Source of the DNA: Ancistrus triradiatus
Taxonomy: Eukaryota > Chordata > Actinopteri > Siluriformes > Loricariidae
Reading direction: 5' to 3'
Assembly (NCBI GenBank): GCA_025084515.1
Contig: JAJAGP010001474.1
Span: 1 to 64,000 of the forward strand
DNA: 64,000 bases
Below are positions 25,031 through 36,517 of the stretch, piece by piece (the stretch's first letter is position 1; every line of letters begins with the position of its first letter). The notes beneath the pieces were generated by a model that saw nothing but the letters and a program-made list of their open reading frames with translations, was not told the DNA's origin and made no database searches. The translations under genes and the position numbers were made by a program.

Positions 25031-26215
25031 GGAATCGTTTGTGCCCAAAACCATCAGGGCTTCCTCATGTTTACAGCTGCTAATGCTGTTTCTGAGAGGG
25101 AGGGATCTGAGCAAGACGACAGTTTGAGGTTTACCGTGATGTGTCAACAACACTACCATTTATGGAGGAAATGAAAGAGGAAGCTGCATTTTGACAGAAG
25201 CTGCTAGTGGGGGAAGGAGGTGAGGACATTATTTTTGGGCTAGAACATGTGTGACTGGAGTTTTCTCCTTGAAACGGTTGACATCGTCATGGCAGCAGAA
25301 TGTTGTCAGAAGTCATATGGACACAGAGACATAATGTTCCAGTTTGGTCAAGGTTACAAGCCAATTTATCCATCATGAACTGAGGTGACTTTGTACTCAG
25401 TGTAGGCTTACGTTGTTGATTTGACATTAATATTACAACACATTTCAAATCATTTGGGCAGTGATACTTCTAACTTCTACTTCAGGTAGTTCAATGGAAA
25501 ATTGAACTTCTAAACTTCAGGTTTCCATTTAGTGGTAAACTTGAAATACAATGATAAATGCTGTAACATTTTACACACTGAGAATATTCATTAATTGAAC
25601 AGAATGGTTTGAGCACTAATTTTGAAGTTTGGAGAAATTCAGATGAGCAGGAAGTTACTTGTCTCTTGAAGTCTAAGACCAAATTTTTCAGGTAAAACCA
25701 CACATTCTAGTGTCTGATGTTTGTTTCTTTCATTTTCATGCGGAGGTACCAGCTTCATTTCCATTCTGTTTAATTGATTTATTTGTACAACACATTCAAC
25801 AATAAACTTTCTCACAAAGCAGATTTATAAAAAGCCAAGACCCCAAAGGAGCAGACTGGGGTGATAATGGCAAATTTAAAGTTTAATAAATGAAAATAAC
25901 CTGTTGCCTCTGGGTGACTTGAAAAGATTCTAAAGAGGTCTTGAGAGTGTAAAGGAAAATAATGGAGATTAGAGAATCTAACTCGTAAACCTTTCTGCAA
26001 GCGTAAACAGGTTCTTAATTACTATGTAGATATGGTTTAGGAAGACATCACATCAAAACCACCCAAGGACATGTAACATATTTTCTCATTTATTAAAGTT
26101 CTTTTACGCATATCAGCATTTATACCAGTGTGTTGTGTCACTTTAAACATGTAGTACTGGTTATATCTCTCTTGTTAGAGACAAATGTCCTAACGAGAAA
26201 CTATGTCATTTTGTG

Positions 26216-26252
<37 letters not shown>

Positions 26253-27022
26253 TATTGCTGCATTTTGATATCACAACACATTTTTATAAGTAACATAATA
26301 CCCCTTATTCTCTGCACATATCCCATAGAATACACTAATATCAAAGTTCAAGACTATGAAAAAAAAACTGTGTGGATATTGAACCAACATCGTCCCACTG
26401 GCACCTCAAACCACAACCCAGCTCCTGGTACTTGGAGTCCATGATGCATCCAAAAAAGCTTTGCAGTGCGTTTTGGGATTAAACAGCAAAACATTACAGA
26501 TCCTCAACCTTTATCAGTGTGAATTATGACCAGACTCCATATTGTCTTGTAGTTTAGTTCAAGTCAACTTCTAGTAGTTTGTAGCAAACTTTTAAGTTCT
26601 TAGGTTTATGGTTAGGCTTAGGCATCCGATGCTCCTTCAAAACTGGTTGTTGACTCCAGTTGTCATTGGAAAAATTTGGGCTTCCCTAACCATCCATATT
26701 ACTGAAAGTGGGTGAAAAATACACTCATGATCTCTTTCAGGAAGTTTCATTCCAAGCTCTGGTTGTTTTTACCTGACAGTGGATACATTTGTAGCCATGC
26801 AGTCATATTTACAGGCCTGATTACCCATGAAGGTAAACACACTTTTGTCTTGTTCTCTTGTAATAATCCTCATGTTGATTTTGAATCTATGCTTAGATTT
26901 AAAGTCTAGAGGTGATTGAATTCACATCGAGGTCCAACCTAAAACAGGTTTTTTTTCCTTGCTATTTTACAAAAATATTAACAAAAACGAGATTGTGTGG
27001 TTTTTCAGCATGGTCATGAAGT
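25031..27022. other. intergenic, with a (CA)n microsatellite
   Basis: (CA)n at 26225-26252. At 25780-25880 a reverse stretch ('aataaactttctcacaaagc', 'gactggggtgataatggcaa') faintly resembles an L2 3' end. No gene recognised. Confidence 0.35.
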
Positions 27023-27858
27023 TACAGTGGTGTTTGAAGGTTTGTGAACCCTTTTTATAACGTCCAAAGAGATGTCTGAGTTTGGACTCCACCAATCCAC
27101 AGTCAAACAGACTGTGTACAACTGGAGGAAATTCAAGACCATTGTTACCCTCCACATGAGTGGTCGACCAACAAAGATCACTCCAAGAGCAAGGCATGTA
27201 ATAGTTGGCGAGGTCACAATGGACCCCAGGTAACTTCTAAGCAACTGAAGTCCTCTCTCACACTGGCTAATGTTAATGTTCATGAGTCCACCATCAGAAG
27301 AACATTGAACAACAATGTTGTGCAAGGCAGGGTTGCAAGGAGAAGGCCACTGCTATCCAAAAAGAACAATGCTGCTCATCTGCAGTTTGTTAAAGGACAC
27401 GAAGATAAGCCAGAAGGCTACTGGAAGAATGTTTTGTGGATGGATGAGACCAAAATATAATTTTTTGGTTTAAAAGAAGTGTTATGTTTGGAGAAAGGAA
27501 AACACTGCATTCCAGCATAAGAACCTTATCCCATCTGTGAAACATGGTGGTGGTAGTATCATGGTTTGGGCCTGTTTTGCTGCATCTGGGCCAGGACGGC
27601 TTGCCATCATTGATGGAACAATGAATTCTGCATTACATCATATATCAGGTGTCACACCAGATACTTTTGCTACTCACTAATATTTAATATTGGTTGATTT
27701 TCATCAATAAATAAATGACCAAGTATAATATTTTTGTCTCATTTGTTTAACTGGGTTCTCTTTATCTACTTTTAGGACTTGTGAAAATCTGATGATGTTT
27801 TAGGTCATATTTATGCAGAAAATTCTGAGGGGTTCACAAACTTTCAAGAACCACTGTA
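27023..27858 (+). mobile_element. Tc1-like deletion derivative (family C)
   Basis: Inverted ends 'tacagtggtgtttgaaggtt' and 'acaaactttcaagaaccact' plus 'gta', flanked by TA. The plus strand keeps transposase pieces (SEFGLHQSTVKQTVYNWRKF, GRPTKITPRARHV, WMDETK, GGGSIMVWACFA) but lacks the DDE end and a central segment. About 836 bp against about 1.6 kb for family members. Confidence 0.85.
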
Positions 27859-27889
27859 TGAAAGGGAGTTTGAGTCAGATACTTAGGTT

Positions 27890-28085
27890 CCAGTTATATC
27901 AACTAGCAGATGTCCTTATCCAGAGTGACTTCCAGTTGATCCAGTGCTACAAGATGCAGTATGAGTAACTGAGGGTTAAGGGTCTTGCTCAAGGGCCAAA
28001 CAGTGGAAATTATGGCAAGGCTGGGATTTGAGCACTAAATCTTCTGGTCAATAGTCCGGTTCCTTAACCGCTGTACCAACACTGT
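27890..28085 (-). repeat. tRNA-derived SINE
   Basis: Reverse copy: 'gatgtccttatccagagtga', 'gggttaagggtcttgctcaa', 'gggatttgagcactaaatct', 'ttccttaaccgctgtaccaa'. Confidence 0.75.
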
Positions 28086-28637
28086 ACCCTAACATCTTGT
28101 ATCCCCATTGCAATCTGAAGTGTTATATGAAATATGACACCCAAAAGCTTCCATGCTGAAGACATGGCTGTATCCGAAATAGCTTATCATTTGTGTTGCG
28201 CTATATAGTAAGAGACTGTTTGGTTGACTAAGCAGCACCGAAATCCAACACCTCCTCATCATCAACTCAGTCTACATTTCTACAGTTCTGACATCAACAA
28301 AGTCTACAGTTTAACCTCCAGCACTGCCAATCTGACACTGTTGGACCTTTCAGCAAGACCCTCAACAGCTTGGACTGTATAGTGTTTGGATTTTGAAAAA
28401 CACCAAATGTAAATAAAAAAAACAAACCGGGTCTATTGAGTCCTTTAGGGAGACCCTAATCCCTAATTGCAGAGAACAGAGTGTGCAGCAATGTACACTT
28501 GGTTTATAAACTCATTTTAGAATGCCTGTAAGTCTCAAAGAAACATGGGTGTTGCTGCCTAAGCAACAATTCACCGCCACTGTCACTCTTCATTTGCTTC
28601 CTCTTACAAAAGAATGAGGTACTTGAACCAAAGGTCC

Positions 28638-29639
28638 TCATTTCTCCATGTTCTGTAGCTCTGCCCTCTGCTGGAATTTCATTCTGTTATCCGTTTTTGT
28701 TTTCTCTTTTCTCAGCAGTTTGGCAAAAAAAGTTCTGAAATTATCTCCGACAAAGAAAAACAGAATGGGGTCCAGGCAGCTATGGGCTGTGCATAAACAA
28801 AGCGTCACTACGGCGGCTTTACGCACTCGCTGGATGTACTCACAGGAGCCCAGACAGTCGCTGCTCAACCTCATGTCCTTCTCTGCATGTAAAAAGATGT
28901 GTCTGACTACATGATAGGGCAGGAAGCAGATGAGAAAGAAGCCAAGGCTGATGACAACCAGAGCAAAGGCTTTCTTCCTTGACGTGTTGATGTTGTGTTT
29001 GGACGGACCAGGCCTGAGCAGTCTGTAGGCCACGAAGACGGAGCAAAATAAGATGATCACCAGTGGCACAATGTAGAAGGGTACAGTGGCATAATTGAGA
29101 CGAATCAAATTCTCGATTGCGCTCCTATTATTTGGTAGCTCCAGACATTTCACGTGCAGTGCATCGTCCTTTGTAGTCACTGCAAGCAAAGGACTGCAGA
29201 CCAGTGCCATGACCAGCCAGACGATGAAACAAACCAGCCATCTGTTGCAGCATTTTTGCAAGCGCACAAAGTGGTACGGATGCCCCAGCGCTAGATAGCG
29301 CATCATGTTCAGACACACCAAGAAGAAGACTGAGGTGTACATGTTCAGGTAGAAGACATAAAACAGCAGTCTGCAGGTCACCCTGCCAAAATTCCAGTAT
29401 GAACCCGACATGAAGTAAGCCGCTCTAAAGGGCAGAGAGCAAACTAGCATCAGGTCCGACACCAGCAGGTTAACCATAAACAGGTTGACCGTGTTCAGGC
29501 CCCTCCTGCTCCTCCACACTTTGAAGAAGATGTACATGGAAACCGAGTGACCAGTGATGCCCAGGAAAAAGATGAACAGATACACGGCAGGAAACACAGA
29601 CTCCTTGAAGTCCGAGATGGAGCAGTTACACGGATTCAT
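28638..29639 (-). CDS. cysltr2: cysltr2, cysteinyl leukotriene receptor 2 (class A GPCR)
   Basis: A 333-residue seven-helix receptor in one exon, expected in the plasma membrane where the family couples to Gq and responds to LTC4/LTD4. The N-terminus NCSISDFKESVFPAVYLFIF closely resembles human CYSLTR2. N5 is in an N-C-S glycosylation site. Also visible are D62 in TM2 (VSDL), C89/C165 for the TM3-ECL2 disulfide, R114 after TM3, W141 in TM4, P192 in TM5, FLPYHVVR in TM6 and a Lys/Arg-rich tail. I chose the Met at 29639 because a TTTCAG acceptor lies 8 nt upstream and the human-like N-terminus starts there. The frame stays open to 29786, but that part looks intronic. Oddities: TM1 has His for the usual Asn, DRY is MRY, and NPxxY is DPILF. 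Linkage to rb1 supports cysltr2 over other lipid receptors; which fish paralogue this is remains open. Confidence 0.9.
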   Translation of the reverse strand: MNPCNCSISDFKESVFPAVYLFIFFLGITGHSVSMYIFFKVWRSRRGLNTVNLFMVNLLVSDLMLVCSLPFRAAYFMSGSYWNFGRVTCRLLFYVFYLNMYTSVFFLVCLNMMRYLALGHPYHFVRLQKCCNRWLVCFIVWLVMALVCSPLLAVTTKDDALHVKCLELPNNRSAIENLIRLNYATVPFYIVPLVIILFCSVFVAYRLLRPGPSKHNINTSRKKAFALVVISLGFFLICFLPYHVVRHIFLHAEKDMRLSSDCLGSCEYIQRVRKAAVVTLCLCTAHSCLDPILFFFVGDNFRTFFAKLLRKEKTKTDNRMKFQQRAELQNMEK

Positions 29640-29649
29640 GGCACTTCCT
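29640..29649 (-). promoter_or_regulatory. putative 3' splice site just upstream of the cysltr2 start
   Basis: On the minus strand ACTTTCAG|GAAGTGCC precedes the ATG, so the coding exon would begin at 29647 with an 8-nt leader. Single coding exons behind spliced 5' UTR exons are usual for this receptor family. The pyrimidine tract is only moderate. Confidence 0.55.
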
Positions 29650-29835
29650 GAAAGTCCGTTGTCAACAGAGAGAACTAAACACAACAAAGTTTCAATTAAA
29701 AAAACATATGAATCCAAATATGCTTTGTAACAAACTAAATAAGTAGACAGAACATTGGAATAAGAACAAGTGCTACATGTAAACATCTGTTAACCTTACT
29801 TTCCAAGCTGTCGTAGTTTGTTGCTATCAAGCCAC

Positions 29836-30058
29836 CTACATTGCCTATAGAAAACTCACACCTTGTCAAAATTCTTACCTTTTGTCACACGATGGTAACA
29901 CCCTGCATTGAAATAAATTAAATCTAACTTTTCCCCAGCTATATTTACACATTATTACCTTTAATGTCAAAGTGAAAATAACAAAGAATTGATCAGTCAT
30001 TAAAATGGGAAAAAACATGGTTTGGATTGTTTATTTGATAGTTTGGCTTCTGTAATTA
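29836..30058. repeat. dispersed fish repeat, fragment
   Basis: 'attgcctatagaaaactcac', 'aaattcttaccttttgtcac' and 'tttaatgtcaaagtgaaaat' look like a piece of a common teleost DNA-transposon-like repeat. Class and ends not determined. Confidence 0.4.
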
Positions 30059-30330
30059 ACCTATAATACTCGAGGGAGTGCTTTAGCGTGAGGCACGGGT
30101 GTGATGCGGTTGTAGGAGATCAGTACGCCAATGCCAGTATCTCACGTTAAAAACCGATTGAGTGCATCATTGCGACAGAAAAACCTTCCGCGAGGTAAAA
30201 TAGTTCCATTCTATCGTTACCCGCGTTACCCTGCGGCCAAGTCCTTCAGTCATTATAGTCGAGGAACAGAATTATCAATCACTGTTTATTATACAGACAA
30301 ACACAGAAATCGGTTGATATGTTTCAATTT
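30059..30330. other. CpG-richer block upstream of cysltr2, unexplained
   Basis: Unusually many CpGs for this window ('acgccaatgccagtatctca', 'cttccgcgaggtaaaatagt', 'cgttacccgcgttaccctgc'). No gene or known repeat was recognised; possibly a promoter or first-exon region, or an unfamiliar repeat. Confidence 0.3.
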
Positions 30331-30589
30331 GTTAAAAAAAGGTTAATTTACATTCAGCAAATAAAATGGGTCGGGTTTATAAGACAGACTGTTACTCAGA
30401 CACACTAACCGGTGTTATAAACAAAGTATAGGATCCCGTTTGATTATAAATTTGTATGATGAAGCTCTCATTTGTATGATGTTAATTTTGTTAGTCATAA
30501 ATGTAACGGCAGAGTTATAGAGCATCGGCAGTTAAGAGCTGGACTTACAGAATATCGCTTTCAGCATCTATGGCTATTTATGACAGACA

Positions 30590-30830
30590 CAAGGTTACTT
30601 CTAAACTAGTCATACATACACATATCTGGTCAAGTTAGTGCAATCAATTAACCTAATGCATGTATTTGGACTGTGGGAGGAAACCGGAGTACCTGGATTA
30701 AACCCATACAAACACAGGAAGGATATGCATGCTCCACACAGACTGAGTCCGAAATTGAGATTGAACCGGGGACACTGGAGCGGTGTGGCGACCACGCTAA
30801 CCACTGCGAGGTCGTGCCGCCCAGAAATCC
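30590..30830 (-). repeat. SINE-like type 2
   Basis: Reverse: 'aacctaatgcatgtatttgg', 'gaggaaaccggagtacctgg', 'gaccacgctaaccactgcga'. Confidence 0.7.
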
Positions 30831-31147
30831 CTTTATAGTAATCATTATAAAATTGCTCATGTAAAACGAATCACCTTCCACATCACACCCAAAGCCAAGT
30901 GGCTCCAACCTGACATCAGCTGTGGTGGTTTTGATCACTCACAATAAAACCAACAGTTCCTTATCAAAAACTCAGCAGCAAGGGTCCTCACGCTTATCTG
31001 TCAGATTAAATATAAAATTCTCCTACTAACTTAAGTTCTAATTCATTTGCACTGCACCTTCAGGCCTTCTGTCTCCGGTATTCTGTGCATCTCTAACGAA
31101 GACTGCTGCTGCAGCAGTTCAAGTACTGGACAATGGACCAGAAGGTC

Positions 31148-31676
31148 CACAATTTAACCTCCAGCACTGCCACGCTGCCACTGATGGACCTTTCAGCAAG
31201 CCCCTCAACTGCTTGGACTGGACAGTCTTTTGATAAATGCATTTGAAAAACACCAAATGTATATGAAAAAGTAAATGGGCTGAGGGTTCTGTGCTACTGA
31301 TCAGAATGTTAAGGGGTTGAGGGTTCAAATCCCTACTCCACCAAACTGCCACTATTTTGTTAGGGAGGCTCTTAATCCCTCTCTAATTTAAGTAACAGAG
31401 TGTACAGCAATCTGCACTTGGTTTGTAAACCATTTAAGGATGCTTGTAAGTCTCGAAAAAACATGGGTGTTGCTGCCTAAAGCAACAATTAACCACCACT
31501 TACACTCCATTTGCTTCCTCTTACAAAAAGAATGAAGTACTTGAACCAAAGGTCCTCATTTCTCCATGTTCTGTAGCTCTGCCCCCTGCTGGCCTTTCAT
31601 TCTGTCATCCATTTTTGTTTTTTTCCCCTCAGCAGTTTGGAAAAAATGATCTCTGACTAAGAACAGTCTATATATA
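31148..31676 (-). pseudogene. truncated duplicate of the cysltr2 3' end
   Basis: This block repeats 28304-28764, which holds the last codons and 3' flank of cysltr2, in the same order and orientation. Shared landmarks are 'acatgggtgttgctgcctaa', 'acttgaaccaaaggtcctca' and 'ctccatgttctgtagctctg'. The minus-strand reading still ends GAELQNMEK-stop at 31556. Above about 31600 the coding part is deleted and scrambled, and past 31676 homology stops, so no receptor can be made. An extra SINE-like piece (about 31277-31358) interrupts the copy. Part of the low end of the match is itself SINE-derived, but 31370-31676 is not. Confidence 0.75.
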
Positions 31677-32699
31677 AACTCCAAACTAGAAAAATATAAT
31701 ACATACACAAAACACACTACTGTGCTGTAACACAGTACTGTGCAAAAGTCTTAGGCCACCATTAGATTTGTTTTTTAGCAATGGCAAATCTTTGGACCCA
31801 AAGATTTCAAACTTGGATTTGTCATTCCATAATACTCTTCGCCAATGACCTTCATTCCAATCTTTCTGAGCTTTATGTATGAGGTGGCTTTAAAGCATAA
31901 TATCCACATACCACCCTGCATTAATAGCAAGCGTACCATAATGATCTAACCTGCCCATGGATTTTAATCTTCCACTCTTAATTACCATCTCTCCCCCATT
32001 ACCGTACATTCTGAAGATGTAGGTGTGTGTAACAGAAAATCTTAAATCTTCAAGTTTAGACAAGTCAGGAAGCAAAGCTTGCACCATGGTATCTAAATGA
32101 CCGCACACAGACCTTAAAACAGGCTGCTCATAACGAGGACCATAAGTGGGGTGTATCAAAACTAGAATGCTTCTGAATTTAATGGAAATGCAGACTTGCT
32201 GAATAAAACATGCCCTAACTATAGCTAAATAAATAGCAAAATAAAGTAAATATTATAAATTCCATCCCAAAAAGAAAACCCTAGACTACTCTTCAGTATA
32301 CAAACTACACAGAAACTACATCCTGTATTCCTTCCGACCTTAGTAGTAATGATTTCAAGACATTTTTAAATAATAAAATCAAATTTATTAGAGTAGAAAT
32401 CCAAAAATGTATCCTCTGCTATGGCTGTATCTATTCATAAATGATCCACTAGCCCCATCAGCCCTGCTGCTCCATTAGAGTTCTTTAACCCAAAAAAAAT
32501 AAACCTAATTGCTTAGATTAGTTGGCTCAAACACTAACATTAATGCAGTTATGTAAACAAATCGCAACTTATAAACACAATAAACTCAATCCTTAGCCTT
32601 GGATATATTCCTAATCCTCTTAAACTAAAACAATGTCATTTATGAAGTTTTTCAATCTAAATTTAGGCCAAATCATAGCAATGAAACAGCACTAACTAG

Positions 32700-33310
32700 T
32701 CACAAATGAGTTTCTCTTGTCACTCGATAGAGGCTATATAACTATTCTTGTGCTGTTTGACCGCAGCGCAGCCTTTGACTCCATAGATCATGGGATACTG
32801 CTTGACAGGCCTGAAAATCTTGAAAGGACGAAAGATTGTGCCCTCTTGTAGTTTAGATCCTTTTTGACTGTGCGCTATCAGCTTGTTTATGTAAACAATG
32901 AATGTTCTGATTATACTAAAGTGCTGGGACTTATTCCTATTCTCTCTATACATACTACCACAATCCAAATGAAAACCATTGTCTATCTAAAATAAATTAA
33001 AGATTATTAAATTACAAAATTTAAACCTAGTTTGTTTCTCAGTCCCACCAAAGTACAACTAAGAAACTTTTTGGCCCTCTCATTTGTCAATCATATGCAA
33101 CATAGTCAAACAGGCATCATTTCATCAGCCTAACATTGCTAAATTGCTAAATATATACAAAATACGAAAATATAGTAGCTGACACACAGCCTCAAGGCTG
33201 GACTAATGTAACACCATCCTGGCAAAATGCTCAGGTAGAACATTAACCAAGCTCCAGCTTGTCCAAAATGCAACAGCTAGAATACTCACCTGAAGTAGAA
33301 AATGTAATCA
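32700..33310 (+). mobile_element. L2-type LINE fragment, heavily decayed
   Basis: Plus strand reads SAAFDSIDHGILLDRPE near 32770 and later a decayed SRLDYCNALL-like segment followed by KMQQLEYS at 33180-33295. Several stops; the YADD region is lost. Confidence 0.75.
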
Positions 33311-33369
33311 CATTACTCCAATTTTCTCACCCCTTCTCTGGTTGCCGCTTAAATTTTACATATATATAC

Positions 33370-33700
33370 ACACCCCCACCCAAACAGAATGATAGCAAAC
33401 AGTACCTTGATGCATCACTAAAATCAATACAGTTCCAGTCATTAGCAGTCCAGTGTTTCTTGTTGATGACACCACTGCAAACAAAGGCAGTGGTGGCTGG
33501 CTGTCAATTGCAGGGTACGTAATGGATGCCATGACAACAAATTTCCTTCTGTTAGGCACCTGGAAATGATCCAGGCAGAGACAGGGGTGTGCAGTGAAGG
33601 TGCCACCTGTGTCTGGATGGTGGACAATCAAACTGTGAGGGCCTACGTGCTTATCAAATGATCCTCTTTGCTGTAGCATTGTAGCAATCCTACATTTCTA
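33370..33700 (-). mobile_element. Tc1-like fragment, family A
   Basis: Minus strand encodes GSFDKHVGPHSLIVHHPDTG and PLPLFAVVSSTRNTGL, parallel to 10740-10980. Confidence 0.65.
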
Positions 33701-33924
33701 TCTGGGTGCGTTGTTGTTTTTGTCAAAGAGTTTATAATTATATCTTACTTTTTTATTAGAATAAAACAGTATTAAAAAACTGGGCAAAAAAAACCCCCAG
33801 AAAAAACACCTCTAGGCTACAATGGCAAATGTTTATACTCGCTCTCCTAATGTAGCCTAAGACTTTTGCACAATACTGTATACACCAACAGGGTGTACTG
33901 GCAAAGTGGACCTAACAAAGTGGT

Positions 33925-34745
33925 GTGTGTGGGTGTGTGTATGAGAGCGGGCGCACCACTGGACCAACTGACCACCATCTAGGCTGTTCTGATGAAGCTG
34001 CTGTTAGAAGGTGTTGGAGGCAGTGGTTGTGTGAGAGCACAAACACCTGGCGAGTAGTCTCCGAATGGCCCAGACAGACCACCAGTAGAGAGGAACGTTT
34101 GTCACAGTTTTGTTGGCCACCATTCAGACACGAGGCCCTTTTACTTCACATCCCTGTCTCTGCCCGTACCATTTCCAGGCACTATAGAAGGAAATTTGTT
34201 GTCACAGCATACATTGTGTCCTGCCATCGACAGCCAGCCACTGACACCTTTGTTTGCAGTGATGTCATGAATGAGAAACCTTGACTGCTACTATGGTAAT
34301 CAAACTGCTAGTGTGATGACCTGGGGAGCCATCAGATACGATAGTTGGTCACCCCTAGTAGTGATAGGGGGTTGCCTCTCATGGCAGGGATTCCAACTGG
34401 CATTTTTCAGCAGGATAATGCTCACCCACACACAGCAAGGACTTCCCAATAATGTCACTGCTAGATTGCAACACTTCCTTGCCCTGGAAGGTCACCATAT
34501 TTATGGGACCAGCTTGGATGCCAGATTCAGCAGCCTACAAGTGTTCAGGACCTACAGGTCCAGCCTCATCATCTTTGGGCAAATGTGCTGCAGGATTCTA
34601 CTACTGAGCTGTACCTTCATGCCCAACTGTATCTAATCTTGTACCAGGCTAGAGGCGGCCGAACAGGATACTAGAGCCTCCTGTCCAGCCTCCAGTTGTA
34701 CAGTTTCCCCCAATAAACGTATCCTTTCACTCTAATATTGTAATC
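33925..34745 (+). mobile_element. Tc1-like transposase pseudogene, family A
   Basis: Plus strand: GCSDEAAVRRCWRQWLCES (HTH), 'acctttgtttgcagtgatgt', MTWGAIRYDSWSPLVVIGG. Stops and frameshifts are frequent, and clear ends are missing. Confidence 0.75.
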
Positions 34746-36337
34746 ACTTACGTATGTCATCATTACATTCACACATATAAAAGTTTTATTTGATTCCTCC
34801 AACAACTTCTTGGTGAGTTATTTTGTGTGTCAATTAGTGTGTACATGTCCATAACCATGGAAAAGCACCGAGCACCTTAAAACCAACAGACAAATCTCAC
34901 CTCACCAGAGGTGGGGTACAAACCAGTGCTCTAACCTACTGAGGCACTCTGGTACATGTACCAGCTCTGGAGATGTCATAACTGGATTGCACATCATCCA
35001 GCTTAAAGCCCTGGTCCTTCCTGCCAGATGTTCCCAGTTCATGTATGTCTACATTCTCGATTCCCCACCATTACAGTCCACAATTTAGGTCCAAGTTATG
35101 GTTCTGTCTGTGTCCAGTTGCCAACTCTCCATTGCTGGTGTCCGGTGTAGGGTCCACCTTATCAGTTTTGGCGTTCCCTGGGTCATAAGGATTAGGTCAG
35201 TGATGCTCCTGACCTGGGATGTCATGGTCGGACGCTATGCATTGTTAATGGTGTTCTTACCCTACTATATAATACAGCATTATTTAATTTGAGATGTGAG
35301 TAAGTTGCAAGTAAGTTATGATAAAATTATTCAATTACAAATGTTACCCAACCAATGCAACCATCAAATCTGGATTATTGAGAGTTAATGTCTGAGACAC
35401 AGTCTTAGGCAAACGTTTTGGCACCAAAAGGTATGTTGAGTTCATTCTCTAAATAAATAACATTTTACTTCCAGCAAACACATTTAAATATGACATAACT
35501 GTACGTTGTCATTTAATGCATACACATTTTAAAACACATCTCAAACATCTGGTAAACATTTAGGCGCCTTTCCAGATGATCCACTAATGCGAAGAGCCCA
35601 GAACATAGCTGACTTGCTAACTGTGCATTGAAATATACAGAATTGTTTCATGTGAAAACATTATGTTAAGAGGTTCTAATGGTAAACCTAATTTTAGTGA
35701 TGGTGTCATCAAGATGACATTTGTATATCCATTTGCCTGAATTACTGAGTGGATCTATTTTAAATGGGTTAAATATGACTTTATTAAAGTCAGTCAGCCA
35801 AACCACTAAAAGCTGCTGTTCTAATAAACAGCATTCCAAGAAAAGGCTGGACCAGGCTCAGCAATGTCACTGTATATCAGGCAAAAGAATAGGGAACTGA
35901 TATGAATTCAACTGTAACACTATAAACTAAACTAATCAAATCACTCTCTAAACACAGAGACATTCCGTATTTTCCTCCCAACATTTGTTTTAAAATATGT
36001 TCACAATAGACGTTGACAATGTGAGAATTCTTGTTCAAAATCGTTCCTTAAAAGGAGCCCTATCAGTCTGCAGACGTGCAAACATAACATCAGCTATAGA
36101 AAAGGTTTCACACAAGATAGATGCTATCAGCACCCTGCAACGTCTACACTTACAAGCAGGCTTGTAATCTGAGACTGTACCTTCACTCAAGTTAGTCCGG
36201 TTTCATTTCAGAATTAATCTAAGAAACATCTTAAGCAAATCTTTCATTTATTTACCCAAGCACCTATTACACCAGATGATCAGGTCACATCAGTTAGCAG
36301 AGTGAAATACTTGGATTAGAATAAAGAGCATATTTAC
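34746..36337. other. no recognisable feature
   Basis: Intergenic between Tc1 elements. 34895-34970 contains a possible reversed SINE head ('gaggtggggtacaaaccagt'). Confidence 0.3.
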
Positions 36338-36517
36338 CTTTAATTGTGACAGCTCCAACTTCAGACACACTTGCGAAAAAGGAAGGAAATGCATATGTCT
36401 TGAGCTGCATCTAAGACTAAGAGATGTTCTGCATACATGGGTTGGGTGACAGGAGGCGGGCTGAATACAAAATGCTTTGTTGGGACATGTGGCTTCCCGC
36501 AGTATCATTCCATTCCA
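36338..36517 (-). other. candidate exon by splice signals only
   Basis: On the minus strand a strong pyrimidine tract with 'TTTTTTCTCATTCAG' precedes 180 bases that end AAAG|GTAAAT. The minus frame stays open through it, but the peptide resembles nothing known. A 5' UTR exon of cysltr2, about 7 kb downstream on the same strand, is one possibility. Confidence 0.2.

Larger units (their letters stand above)
31728..33880. mobile_element. composite Tc1-like element ('cagtactgtgcaaaagtctt' ends) holding other repeats
   Basis: 'acagtactgtgcaaaagtct' at 31732 and its inverted partner 'agacttttgcacaatactgt' at about 33860 face each other. Minus-strand remnants of the catalytic region follow the left end (31790-31870), and the family's flank precedes the right end. 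A LINE piece and a family A Tc1 piece lie in between. Whether the two ends came from one insertion is inference. Confidence 0.55.

Noticed and set aside
28638..29639. The receptor as LPAR6, which in tetrapods lies inside an rb1 intron
   Set aside because: It lies downstream of rb1, not in intron 17, and its N-terminus and TM6 (FLPYHVVR) resemble CYSLTR2 much more than LPAR6.
29640..29786. 49 extra N-terminal codons for cysltr2
   Set aside because: The frame is open, but a splice acceptor lies just upstream of the inner Met and the extra peptide has no resemblance to the receptor family.
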